Part shown: in pieces, positions 41,601 through 51,680 of the stretch
Layout: the number at the start of each line of letters is the position of its first letter
Numbering within the stretch: the first letter of the stretch is position 1
DNA from: Plecoglossus altivelis
Taxonomy: Eukaryota > Chordata > Actinopteri > Osmeriformes > Plecoglossidae
DNA length: 64,000 nt
Assembly (NCBI GenBank): GCA_036571765.1
Contig: BROE01000001.1
Location: forward strand, 10,928,288 to 10,992,287
Direction: 5' to 3'
The notes under the pieces: generated by a model
What the model was told of the DNA's origin: nothing
What the model saw: only the letters and a program-made list of their open reading frames with translations
Databases searched by the model: none
Program-made: the position numbers and the translations under genes

Positions 41601-41845
41601 CAGCTCGTAGAGCGGGGCAGCTTTGGTGATCTGCAGCAGGACTGGCTCGGTGGGTCGCCCAGGCCCAGGGCTCATGTGACACAGGTGGCAGGAGCGTGGA
41701 CACTGGCCCTGGCTGCTGCACTCCATACGCACACCGGCAGCCAGGCGCTTGGCGCCTGTGTCCAGCAGGCTGGCGATGTAGGCCGGGTAGGTCAGCGTCC
41801 GTGGCTCCTTGTCTCGCTCCTCCGACTCCTCTGATGGAGAGTTGC
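25281..41845 (-). CDS. astn1: astrotactin-1 gene, last seven coding exons (partial gene, rest upstream)
   Basis: Neuronal transmembrane protein of the MACPF superfamily that mediates neuron-glia adhesion during glial-guided migration; astrotactin-2 controls its surface level. Exons read on the - strand in transcript order: 41845-41577, 41152-41019, 40642-40491, 32585-32450, 30689-30589, 29865-29682, 25518-25281. Phases agree at every junction and the frame ends in TGA at 25281-25283. The encoded part is the Cys-rich segment after the MACPF domain, the fibronectin III domain and the annexin-like C-terminus ending YNDYGEPKEL. Human ASTN1, as I remember it, ends YNDYGDSKEI, while ASTN2 has a different tail. 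Together with the pappa2 neighbour this gives astn1. The N-terminal and MACPF exons are beyond the window or unrecognised in the 22-kb region to the right. Two candidate cassette exons are listed separately. Confidence 0.95.
27855..28148. repeat. GAGACA/GA microsatellite-minisatellite, about 290 bp
   Basis: Long degenerate purine tract on +: (GA)n interrupted by regular ACAGAGAGAG units. Open frames through it on both strands are low-complexity artefacts. Confidence 0.95.
29395..29665. repeat. GA-rich purine tract next to an astn1 donor
   Basis: About 270 bases of GA-rich sequence with a pure (GA)n core at about 29569-29602. On the astn1 strand it is a CU-rich tract beginning 16 bases after the exon 29682 donor. 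Confidence 0.95.
29682..29865 (-). CDS. astn1: astn1 exon: annexin-like domain start
   Basis: Encodes EVADKIYNLFNGYTSGKEQQ, then TLMDLGAPTLHRVLYHYNQQ and YESFGEFTWRCEDELGPR, nearly identical to human ASTN1. The acceptor is ctgttgcag, the donor GTACCT at 29681. The phase fits both neighbours. Confidence 0.97.
30589..30689 (-). CDS. astn1: astn1 exon: fibronectin III domain, last strands
   Basis: Encodes FKLWAVDNTGRRSRPSEVII, then KTPCPAVDDVKAQ, the G strand of the fibronectin III domain and the linker to the annexin-like domain. The acceptor is tttgtgtag, the donor GTCAGC at 30588. 101 bases, phase 2-1 with the neighbours. Confidence 0.96.
30690..32449 (-). other. astn1 intron
   Basis: 1.76 kb. 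A (GT)n run lies at about 31550-31569 and a poly-C run at about 31944-31959. No exon seen. Confidence 0.6.
32450..32585 (-). CDS. astn1: astn1 exon: fibronectin III domain, middle
   Basis: Encodes TIFSFVDDILSGAKSPC, then ISLIIRCLEADTTYM (human TVLSFVDDIISGAKSPC, ISLIIRCLEPDTIYM). The acceptor is ctcctaaacag, the donor is the consensus GTAAGT at 32449. Two leftover bases (AT) plus G give Met. Confidence 0.97.
33774..33812 (-). CDS. candidate astn1 cassette exon (copy 2, 39 nt)
   Basis: On the - strand, acceptor cgaccacacag then 39 bases, then donor GTAGGT. Phase 1 in and 1 out, so it can be inserted between astn1 exons 40491 and 32585 without shifting the frame. It encodes GRWQHFLKMNGLE. The surrounding 150-200 bases align with those around 35221-35274. 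The acceptor AG that corresponds to the other copy is TG here (ttggttg against ttttttag), so this copy would have to use an internal acceptor or is decaying. No transcript evidence is available. Confidence 0.4.
35221..35274 (-). CDS. candidate astn1 cassette exon (copy 1, 54 nt)
   Basis: On the - strand, acceptor gtagcattttttag, 54 bases, consensus donor GTAAGT. Phase 1 in and 1 out, no stop. It would insert GRTFDLLRDSAYKNDMLE between VET and ETIFSF in the fibronectin III domain. A diverged second copy lies about 1.45 kb further along the transcript. The phase fit, splice sites and existence of a related copy support a real alternative exon. I do not know of a described counterpart and cannot check one. 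Confidence 0.5.
38438..38521. repeat. degenerate tandem repeat, about four 22-26-base units
   Basis: Units share TTTAcAaTGACAGG followed by a variable ACC-rich tail (starts near 38438, 38460, 38482 and 38508). Confidence 0.7.
39450..39477. repeat. (GGCA)n microsatellite
   Basis: GGCAGGGA followed by GGCA units, about 28 bases, intronic in astn1. Confidence 0.9.
40491..40642 (-). CDS. astn1: astn1 exon: fibronectin III domain, first strands
   Basis: Encodes LRLSHSYEPSSSLVIMEWNH, then TEPPIGVRIVDYVISQEKVT and HSRVET. Human ASTN1 has EPSSTLVVLEW, EPPIGVQIVDY and RQEKVTDRM here. The acceptor is gtgtctctcttag, the donor GTATGT at 40490. One leftover base; this is the upstream partner of the candidate cassette exons. 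Confidence 0.97.
40869..40941. repeat. C-rich tandem repeat (CCCCTGCTAGC-type units)
   Basis: About three imperfect 23-25-base units of CCCCCCTGCTAGCTCCCCTGCTAG, 80 bases beyond the donor of the astn1 exon at 41019. Confidence 0.85.
41019..41152 (-). CDS. astn1: astn1 exon: Cys-rich segment before fibronectin III
   Basis: Encodes ILWCSGKGDVIDDWCRCDSV, then FGTDGLPMCAPLPQP (human SLWCSGTGDVIEDWCRCD, FGADGLPTCAPLPQP). The acceptor is ctcctcag, the donor GTCAGT at 41018. Starts in phase 0 and leaves two bases. Confidence 0.97.
41158..41310. repeat. G-rich degenerate tandem repeat in a small astn1 intron
   Basis: Repeated GGGGGGAGGGTGGAGGAAAG-type units of about 40 bases. It is C/CU-rich in the astn1 transcript directly upstream of the exon 41152 acceptor. 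G runs on + could form quadruplexes. Confidence 0.85.
41577..41845 (-). CDS. astn1: astn1 exon: Cys-rich linker after MACPF
   Basis: Encodes an acidic opening (NSPSEESEERDKEP), then YIASLLDTGAKRLAAGVRME, CSSQGQCPRSCHLCH and APLYELVSNNETYQ (human LLLDSGAKRMAAGVRMEC, CPSSCPLCH, APIYELVTNN). First recognised astn1 exon in transcript order in the window. The acceptor is cctcccctcttccag, the donor GTAAGA at 41576. It starts with two bases completing a codon from an exon not found here. Confidence 0.96.
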
Positions 41846-41865
41846 CTGGAAGAGGGGAGGTGGGG

Positions 41866-42143
41866 GGTTACTGCAGAGTAGGGCTCTGTTGTGGGAGGAG
41901 CTCTGAGGAGAGGTGGCAGGTTACTGCAGAGTAGGGCTCTGTCGTGGGAGGAGCTCTGAGGAGAGGTGGCAGGTTACTGCAGAGTAGGGCTCTGTCGTGG
42001 GAGGAGCCTTGCGGAGAGGTGGCAGGTTACTGCAGAGTAGGGCTCTGTTGTGGGAGGAGCTCTGAGGAGAGGTGGCAGGTTACTGCAGAGTAGGGCTCTG
42101 TTGTGGGAGGAGCCTTGCGGAGAGGTAGAGGGTTACTGTGAGG
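41866..42143. repeat. 53-bp minisatellite, five copies, next to an astn1 acceptor
   Basis: Five near-identical 53-base units start at 41866, 41919, 41972, 42025 and 42078, with a partial sixth at 42131. Two variants alternate (gagctctgaggag and gagccttgcggag). It begins 20 bases upstream (transcript sense) of the exon 41845 acceptor. Confidence 0.97.
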
Positions 42144-43312
42144 TGAGTGTTGGTCTATCTGGTAGGCTAGTGTGTGTGTATATACTATAGTATTAATATA
42201 CTACTAGCAGTACAGCAGTATGATGAAGAGGAAGTTTGAAACCCCAGCGATTGTTATTGCTAAATTAACTAAAGTTTGTTACCCAATTAGGGCTTCAGCA
42301 GAATGTTGGCATCCATGCTCTCAAAATATTTACTTAAGTTATGCCGTCACAACAACACATTTTTTAAACCAAATTCTTCTACAACTGGCACCGCATCATG
42401 CTCCATTCATTACGCTGCCTGGGTGTAATGCGCTCGAAGCAGTCCCTGCTTCAAAGCCATCTCTGAAGGAAGACTTGAGTTTAACACAAAGCTTCCCCCC
42501 TTTGTCTTTGAAAACAGCTCTGCATTACTAGTCCTTCGTAGTGTTTGCAGTCGTGAGCGTGCACAGCCAATTTAAAAGCCCAACAGCCAATTAGGGGATA
42601 ACTTGTCATGGAGTTGGCTTTGATGAAATACGACATGGTTTTTATGAGCCAACAGGGTACAAGGGAAACACAACGTCCACGTGGACGCAGACACAAGCGA
42701 CCACACAGTAACGAAAACGCTCGCTCACACGCACAAGTGGAGACACGTACACACGCTCGCACGCGAAATTCCTTCCATTTTGACGACATACTCGTGCCCC
42801 AGTAGAGGCAAATTAAACAAGCGCCTGTGCTTTTGAATGAACAAGAGCACTTCACTCGCTCAATCAATCACTCCGGATCAAGCCGGTGAGCACAGACAGA
42901 TCATTACATGCGCTTCAAGCCTTGAGCCCTCAATGAGCTCTCAAGTAGCAGCTCCAACAGGAAATTCCACCTTCCGTGATCCGATCCAATGACAGATGAC
43001 AGGTTTGGCTGGCGCCATTCGTAGAAGCCTTCCCACCCGGTGATGAAGTGGGCCTTGAGGTGAACGACACACGCACTGCTGGATATCATGCTGGCTCAGA
43101 AGGGCTGAGCGCTTTTCTCATAACCCGGGAACAAGGACGCAGATTCTGCAAACGGACTGGAGATCGACCAATCATGACACGTAGATATATATGCTGCTGA
43201 TTAGATGGTGCCCAGCTAATCATGGCACGTATGTAAATGGATAATCTACCAGAAGGACACATCACTGTGGGCTAAAAGCTGGAGCTCTGATCTGGAACAC
43301 TGTCTGCCCGGA

Positions 43313-43437
43313 AGGAGGGGCAGAGAAGGAGGGGGGGAGGGAGGGGGAGTGAGGGAGGGAGGGGGAGTGAGAGTGAGATGGAGAGTGAGAGAAAAAGAGA
43401 GGAAAAGAGAGAGCGATAATGAGGGAGAGAGAGATAA

Positions 43438-43495
<58 letters not shown>

Positions 43496-43498
43496 AGA
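43313..43498. repeat. GA-rich tract with (GA)n core
   Basis: GGGA-rich then GA-rich sequence ending in a pure (GA)n run at about 43453-43492. Confidence 0.95.
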
Positions 43499-43816
43499 GA
43501 GTGCAGGCTGTGACACAGCCTTAATTATCAAAGGGAAGCCCCGGTCCATGTCCAACACGCCAGTATAAGCGACTCAGGTCACGCTCTACCATCCTGACGA
43601 GGCAGCTAGGCTGTAACCATGTCACTGTTAAGGACAAAGAGAGGAAGAGGGGCAGCCTAGTCTGGCAGGCTATGATGTACTGGAGACTGGTGGGGAGATG
43701 GTAAGGAAGAACCGTGTCTGGACTGGAGAATATATGAGGAACATTGCTTACTGTCACTCGCGGTACAGAATCTATGGGGCATTAGTGGAAATGTGATTCA
43801 GTCTACATTCCACCCA

Positions 43817-43876
43817 TGCACGCACGTACGCGCGCGCACGCACGCACACACACACACAACACACAGACAAACGCAC
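43817..43876. repeat. CACG/CA simple repeat
   Basis: Degenerate alternating purine-pyrimidine tract (CACGCACG, CGCGCGCA, then (CA)n). Confidence 0.85.
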
Positions 43877-44906
43877 ACGCATGTGCACATACTCACCTAC
43901 ACTTGCATCAATTTGTTTTGACATATGAGATGTACTCTGAAAGCAGACAGTTATGAGGAAAATCTAACGAATAACAAGTGAGATGCGGCGAAGACAAATC
44001 ACTTTCTAGGAAGAGAGAAAACACGCCATTAAATCTCATTGCTTTTGGACTGCCCCCCCTCCACCCCCCTCCCTCTTCCTGACAAAGACGCTGTCATCTG
44101 TCATCTTCACATTCCATCCTCAGCGGTCCTTTCAAAAAAAGGAACAAAAAGTTAAGATTGAAGTCGCGTTGCTAGAGGTTTTCCATTTCCAGATTGGTGC
44201 CAATTATGAGATGCTGCCAAGGTGAAAGTAGGAGGATTCTATTGAACCGACGAGGAAGAAACCGACTGGGAAATGTAACTATGGAGCCCTTTACCAAACC
44301 TTCCATACAGATGTGTGCTTCCACTTGGACACTAGGTGTTGCTATGGTGTCACTGAGCAGACACACCAGCGAGGAATGAAAAACCAATCATATCTCTCTG
44401 CGGACTCTGTCGTGCCGCAGCTAGAAAAGTAGAGAATCATTGGGTTTGAAATTGGGCTGGAATCTCATAAAACACAGTTTAATCATGGTTTCCGGGCTAA
44501 CAAGTGAACCCAACATTCACAGAGTATCAATACAATTCTGACTATCGCACTATCACGCTTGGTGTAGAAAATTGTTTTAAGTTCCAGAATTTTTTTTCCC
44601 CCTAACCCAATGTATTTTCTTTGGTTTGCTAAAGAGAACCATCACACGTGCTCCAGCAGAGCATGGTGTGCTGGGGATATCAAGCCCAGTCTAAACACAA
44701 ACCCAGGAACAGAATACATTTGAGCTCTTAAACAAATCCCTTTGACAGCCAAATCTTCTCAGGCAGATGCTGCTTGTAGCAGATAATTCACAGTGGCACA
44801 CTGTGCTAGCCCCTACACTCCGCTAAGGAAATTGCAATAAAACTGTGCGTGCTGTCCCAGTCATATATTCCCACCGAAGGAGTCTCTCTCTGTGTGTAAG
44901 AGATGC

Positions 44907-44927
44907 AGAGAGAGAAGGAGAAACAAT

Positions 44928-44980
<53 letters not shown>

Positions 44981-44994
44981 AGAGGAAAAGAGAG
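44907..44994. repeat. (GA)n microsatellite
   Basis: Nearly pure (GA)n with a long uninterrupted core from about 44931 to 44974. Confidence 0.95.
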
Positions 44995-47900
44995 ACCGTA
45001 TACAAGCAATATGGATGACCTGACAGCCGCTGTCGTAAACCTGAACGAGGTGTTTACATGCTAATACAAAGCCTTGACTTTACACCAGCTAACCTCTCCA
45101 GCCCAGCCAGCCAGTCCTTCAGTCTCTGGTGGGCTGATTTATCCCTGCACTTTAGCCACGCGCCCCCGCGCCGAGGCTTAACTGACAGCCTTCTGCACAC
45201 CCTAATGGAACGCTGGGCCACGGTGCCGCGCCACGCCAGGCAAGAGCTCCGGCATTTATTCACTGTTGATTGGGCCTGCCCGTGGACGTCTTGTTCCTGG
45301 ACTTAGAAAGAGGCCACGGTGAAGCCGGGCTGCCTGACTGCTCCAAATCCCAACACCACCCACCTCTCAGCATTGTATACCAGACCGAGTGCTTGTCAGG
45401 GATTGAATCGAAGGCAATTTACGCAAGGTTCTTCGTCTCCACTTGAGATTACACCTGCGGCTGTTTCCGCGCGATGGTAATGGACATAGAATCTACAATT
45501 TATGTTCTTAGGGGCGAGGAATTTCAGAAACTTGTTATTTACAGTAACTAACACGGTCTTATAGATACAGGATATGCACAGACAATGTAAGAATACCTGC
45601 CAAAGCTTTGTGAAAGATGGCGATGACAGTCCCAACAAATGATAGATGGAAGATTACTCAAAGTGCACATTAGAAATTCCAGAATCGGTCAAAAACCACG
45701 GTGTTCGCACATGACGCCGATACAACACACAGCTGCCTGTAAGCTTGAAATTGTGCTGCATTTATGATACTGTTTTGATGTTCCCAGCTTTTATTTGCCA
45801 GATGGTGTCTTAGAGGTTCACAGGGGAGAGAAAACCCCAGCACACAGGGGGAGACCATCTGACCGTAAAAGGGTGAAGAGGCCATGTTTTTTTATGAATA
45901 TCAGATCAATTTGACTCCCTCAGAATGTAATATGATCCTAAACCGTGCTGGGGTTTGTCTGCCTGAAATCTAGACCAGAGGCATCCATTTCATGGCAAGC
46001 TGAGAGGATCATTGCAGAGGCCCATAGCAACAGTGCTCCAGTATAATCAAATGTTTTGAACACGGTGCTACTAGCCCTGGGAGATGCGGTAGGTCTGGAC
46101 TCTGGACGGAACAGAGCTTTTATTTCATTTCTCTCTCTAGCCGGCGGAGTGCAGTTGGAGGTCTTATCTGTCCTCGTGGGGCGAACAGCTGGCATTCGCC
46201 TCACAGAGAGATGATATGGATGGACACAGCCCATTCCCTCACCTGTGCACCTATCACTTACACTTTTGGTGGACGCAGCGACCTTCACGCATACAATATG
46301 GTACTGTGGAAGTAATCCAAACGGCTTGACTTCCCCTAATTAAGTGGAAAAGTGTACAGTATATATATAGAGAGAGAAAAAAATCGAAAGAAAATAATAC
46401 CTGCTAGTCAAAGAAATCTTATATTGCAAGCCCTTGGAAAAAAAAGCGTATTTAGGAGTCTGGTCATGTGAAATACTGTAGGAGACAGCAGAGAAGGATG
46501 GCTTTCGATCGAGGGGGGTTACAGTAAGAGACAAAAATATCATCTTGGCTAGTTCTTCATCTTCATCTTCATCTGCTGGAACAAATAAAGCATTGTTGAC
46601 CTGACTTGAAGCCGTAGGAGATATGTTTTTGTGAAAATGTTCACAGCACGACAGAGGGAAAAAAGCAATATTGAATTATTAAAGCGTGTTCCCTGGCTAA
46701 GACTGAGAGAGAATTGTGCAAAGTTCACAGAGAAATTGTTTGGACTTGTGGAAATACCTTCCTCACTTTTCATTAAAGGGGTTTTAGGTGTTGATATTCT
46801 CTCCCAGCATCTCAGTGTCATAGTGACAAGATGAATCTTAACAAGGGCACGTTCAGTAGAGCTTCCTGCAGTATCATTTTTCATCATCTCCTAGAAGGCC
46901 AGGTTAAAAGAAACTCTATTTGATCAAACTATCACATCATAACATAATGTGTTATATAACCTCATTTACAATTGAGCATACAGTTCATGACCTCAAAAAG
47001 ACGCCAAACAGAATCGTTTCAGAATCAGGATCTAACGTTCTAACGTCGCTCTAACGTCGCTGTGCAATTGACCTGAAACAGAAGAACTGGTGGCCACAGT
47101 GTTCATGTCCTGTTGGCTGATGACGATGTTCTGTTACTCTGCCAAGGGAGACATCCACAGGTGAAAGATTCATTATAACATAGGTCTTGCAAAGGTGTGC
47201 GTCAGTCCTGACCTCCAAAATGAGTAATAGAGGCCAAGCGATGACTGCCACGTAAGGTCCTCCGTTTGAAGACCCCATTCTGTCAAACGCACCGCCGGGT
47301 CACCCTGTGTTGACATAGCAACCGGCCAGCGCTCGTCCTCAATCTTCACTAGGGCTTGACACACACTTTTGTGTGAACGAAAACAAGCGTGGAAACACAC
47401 ACACCCATACCACCACACAAATGCTAGGAGACCCAAACTCCAGATTTCCCTGTTATGAATCGGAGCAAGTTGCAGTTCCTGCGTGTGGTTGAAGGCTCGG
47501 AAATCCTTCTCCTCTGCAGCTCCCATGCCCCTAACGCTCCTCTCCTCGCTCCTCTACATCAACGGAGCAGCGGGAGGCTGCATGTTGGCCACTCCACTTG
47601 CTGAGCTCTTAGTGGTTATAAATAAGACCAGGGTCACATTTCTGAGTGTGCTGCTCACTGCCGGAGCTGCCCTGCGGAACGGAGAGAAATCCCATTCTCC
47701 TCAGGACCAATCAATAAGGCAGGAAATATCAGTAATTAAGCAGATAAAAAGGTAGCCCTGTAATTACCACCTGACATCTGAGTCGCTCGTTAGGTCAGGG
47801 TAGAGCGAGGGGGAAAAGTCGATTAATATCTATCAGAGCCAACTGATAGGATCCAAAATTAACTGTGGTTGGTCCGGGGAGAAATTCATTCCAGAGCTCC

Positions 47901-49985
47901 CTGACATGCGGTGGTCACACACACACACACACACATATGACGGAACACTTGTCAACTTACTGCGCTGTGCTCTAGAATCTGAAAAGAAGATGAAACGGCG
48001 CGGATTTCCAGTCAGTCTCAGTTTATGCAGCAACGTGGATGCATCCCAAAATGTGAGTACACATTATCGCGTCAATAGCAACACAACGCCCTTCGATGTT
48101 GTGTTTGTAAACATGGCTGCCAAGGCTGTGCACACAGTGGAGCCCCAAGACGTACTCTGAACAAATTTGCAGGCTGCTTAAAATTCCGAGGCCAGATGCG
48201 CGTTGTGCCACATCACCCTGGGCAGCCAAGATCAATAGTTACAGGCCTGTTTACCCCCTGTCGATGTGCAAACTGACACTTTAGAACTCGGATCAATCAA
48301 TCTTCATCAGCAAAAACCAGACCACTCTCTCCAACACCCCTACACACACTCGCACTCTGTGAATTACCACCCAAGGTGTCATCGTTCGTTTTCTAATACC
48401 AGATCAAAGCCAATAGTCTGGTGTTGCTGTGGTTCCATTCGATCTGAGTGACTGTGAAGATCGGGGGGGAGGGGGGGGGGGTTGGTGGAGGGGGTTCCAA
48501 GTTTTCTCTTGGCTGATTTGTCATTAGCAAGTTCCATCGTGTGTGAAACGGTGAAGTTGTCAGCCTTGTTTTCAATCAAGCATCAAAGCAAAGGTGCGAG
48601 AAGCCCCATCACACACTCTCCACTCTCTAACCAAACCCGATCGCAGCTCCAAGCCGGATAATTATGACAAAGTCTCCTTTCGGTACAAATTCAATTTGAA
48701 GGACATAAACGCTGGCACTCATACCTGACAAGATTTCACGAAGACAATCATGACTAATGCATGGATGTTCTGTTAGAAGGATCTGATGTTTGGCTCGCTT
48801 CCTCGTCTCCAAGCCCCACAGACACGCTTGTTCGTACTCGCACTTTAATCAAAGACGTGCTGGTAAAAAGGTTAATCAATGTGATTAGAGAGCTAGGAGA
48901 TCTCTGATGGTTTGTCTGTTTCCCCAGTCCGTGTGTGTCCCTCGAGGGACACAGAGGAACCAAAGACGGAAGAGGATCCTCTTATGAGCAATAAAGCTCC
49001 ATTCATTAATAAACTGTATTTGTCAACATAACTTACGTTCAAAATGTCAGCACTTTATTTGGAGGGCTGCAGCTTAATAGCCCATTCTGTATTTTCAAGA
49101 AATGTTATTGCTTGAATTGCTTGTTATTGCTTGTTATTGCGGCAACTGAAGGGCTATCGCTGCTATTCGCCATCTGACAGGGAGCACGAATCAATTTTCC
49201 ATCCAGCGGCCACTGAGATCAAGTCTAGTTGTACCTATAAAGTGGTGTTTCCCAGCTCACTGGTATCTGCCTTCGATCTACTGGAGTCTTGGAACTGAGG
49301 GTCTATCTGCAAGCCAAGATCTCCAGACTGTGGCTGGAACTTTCCTATCTCTGCCCCACACTTGGCTAGCCTCTCCCTCTACCTAGCCGCTTCTCAGAGG
49401 GGGCAAGAGCACTATGCTGCTCTATGGAGCGAATATATCAGAGAGCAGAGCGCTGAACCCTGCCAAACCCTGACTCCTCTGTTGTCCAATGGAAATGTCC
49501 ATCTTCCCGTCTGCCTTCATACTTCGTCCAATCACTCTGGTCTCGGAGAGGCCCCATACATCAGCGACTTTTAGGCTGAAACTTTCCACTTAGGCACCGG
49601 AGAAAAGAGATGAGTCCGGCCTGGTAATCATGGAGCTGCGTTAGCATGAGTCACTTCTGTTATACTTGAGGTACAATCGTATAGAGTATGACAGGACATT
49701 GGTTAGCCTGCTCTAAGCTTTCTGTGTCCTAAGAACATCTCCTGTACTGCACCGTAGTGTGTGTTGCTGTTACTGTGTGTGTACACGATGTCTGGCAACA
49801 ACAATGGTAAAGTGGATGGCCAAGAGAACATTCTGATCGTATTAGATAATTTCATGTTTACCCTCGCATCTATATATTCCCTCATCTTTGCTGTTGCAAC
49901 AGTTTATCTCACAATTCCTTCTGGCCATCGTCACGCCCTATGGTTGCATCTTCTGCACGCCTTGCTTTTTTCTGTATCTTACATG

Positions 49986-50023
49986 TGTGTGTGTGTATGT
50001 GTGTGTGTACGTGTGTGTGTGTA
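49986..50023. repeat. (GT)n microsatellite
   Basis: GT dinucleotide run with two interruptions (TATG, TACG). Confidence 0.9.
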
Positions 50024-51130
50024 GGAGGGGGTCTCTTTGACAAGGTCGACAAGTTCACCTGCTCAAAAAATCAAAAGACTTCTCCTAATGTCATCCAGCG
50101 GTCTCCCAACGCACTGTTGCCGTGACGTCTGTCGTCTCAGTGGGCTGGGAGTTTGGGAGGGGGGGGGGCGTGGGACACGACAGCGTCCAGGGGTCAGCCG
50201 GGTCGGCCGTGGAGCGGCGCTGATCCGGAAGAGCAGCCCACCAGCCTCCTGAGGGGCCGGGTTCAGTCACGGGTCGACGCCTCGCACAGACAGCGGGAGA
50301 TGTGCACAACCTGCTCTCCCTCCCCGACACCGTCATGCCAGATGAAGAGCCGGAACCTTCCCCTGTCCCCTGCCCCCTCCCCCACTACCGGAACCTTCTC
50401 TCCACCGTTGCTGTGATGACTGCCACCTATCCCGGTGACCTGGGTTCGAGTCGCGCTGACGTCCCTCCCACTCGCCGACGATAAATGTCATCTCTCTCCG
50501 AGCTCGCAGGACACGCGGGGACGTGTTCGTACATACTGTGTGCATAATTGAAACGTTTGATTCGCCCTCGAGAGTCGAGAGAGGACGGGAACAGCTGCGC
50601 GGAAGCCTCCGTGGCAGCCTGCACCGCAGGCCGCTAGCGTGCGTGATATGATACTGAACTTGGACGAATTGCTGGCGGTTCTACTCGTCTCAAGCGTCGA
50701 CCAAAGTCCTCAGCACATCTCAGGCACCCCTGCCAGCTGCACCATGGGAGCCAAGCCATGGCAAGCCTCTGACCGCATTTAAAGGTGGGAAGTGTCTTCC
50801 TCCCACCAGTCTCCACACATCTGTCCATCTGTCTGTCAGCAGCTCTGTCACAGATCAATAGCGACATGCCAGAACCTGTATCCATCTGCGTGGGCTGGGG
50901 CCAGTATTACTTGGCCTCTTTCTCCCCCAGAGGGAATAGAGAGCTTCTCCAGACATTGGTAATTCACCACAGGAGGGGAAAGGAAGACACTTACTGCCTC
51001 GCAGCATATTTTCACCTCATGATGGCTGCTGTATCTGTTTAAAGATTCCTCATCTGTCTTGTGCCATAAATCATGGAGCCGGTGAGCTGGCGGAGAGTGG
51101 CTCAGTCTCCCCTCATGTACATGTTCCTGT

Positions 51131-51330
51131 CTGAGGGAGGGAGGACGGAGGGAGGGAGGCAGTGGGCGGAGGGAGGGAGGCAGTGGGAGGAGGGTGGCAG
51201 GAGGGAGGGAGGGAGGAGGGTGGGAGAAGGGAGACAGCGGGAGGAGGGAGGGAGAAGGGAGGGAGGAGGGTGGAAGGAGGGTGGGAGGGAGGCAGTGAGA
51301 GGAGGGAGGATGGTGGGAGGAGGGAATGAG
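51131..51330. repeat. GGGAGGA-type purine minisatellite
   Basis: About 200 bases of GGGAGGGAGG/GGAGGGAGGCAGTGGG units, G-rich on +. Confidence 0.95.
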
Positions 51331-51599
51331 ACATGGAGGAATCGAGAGAGTGGGAGAGGAGGGAGCGAGAGAGAGAGCTGGTGACTAAAGTAAAGGTGGG
51401 ATAAGAAGAGGCAGTGAAGGAAGAGAGACCCAAAACGAGGCCAGTGTGTGAGTGTGGCAGCCCTCCCCCCGGCTCGCTCTCCCCTCGCCTCCCCAGAGAC
51501 GCAATTAACAAAGAAATTATAGTGGAACACACCGCCCAAAGGCTCTGGTGTCTCTAATGCCACGAAAAAGTGCTAATCACTTTTTTATTACAGTAGAGC

Positions 51600-51680
51600 A
51601 AGAGAAGGAGAGCAAGGGAGAGAGGGAGGGAGACAGAGAGAGAGAGAGAGACCCACAGAGGTAGAGAGAGAGACTGAAAG
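51600..51680. repeat. GA-rich tract
   Basis: Purine tract with (GA)n cores, part of the same class as the other GA tracts. Confidence 0.85.

Noticed and set aside
25281..41845. Assignment to astn2
   Set aside because: The C-terminal YNDYGEPKEL and the VDDVKAQ, YNLFNGYTSG, LGPRKSGLILSQL stretches resemble ASTN1; ASTN2 has a different tail. Adjacency to pappa2 supports astn1.
41866..42143. CRISPR-like array
   Set aside because: The five units are directly adjacent with no unique spacers, so this is a minisatellite, and the DNA is clearly vertebrate.
42904..43089. - strand frame as a possible astn1 exon
   Set aside because: No recognisable astrotactin motif and no matching splice phase.
50333..50545. 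CTGGGTTCGAGTCG, resembling a tRNA B box (peptide DSNPGH on the other strand), as a possible tRNA-derived SINE
   Set aside because: No convincing A box at the right distance, no A-rich tail and no flanking duplication found. The evidence is too thin to call a SINE.
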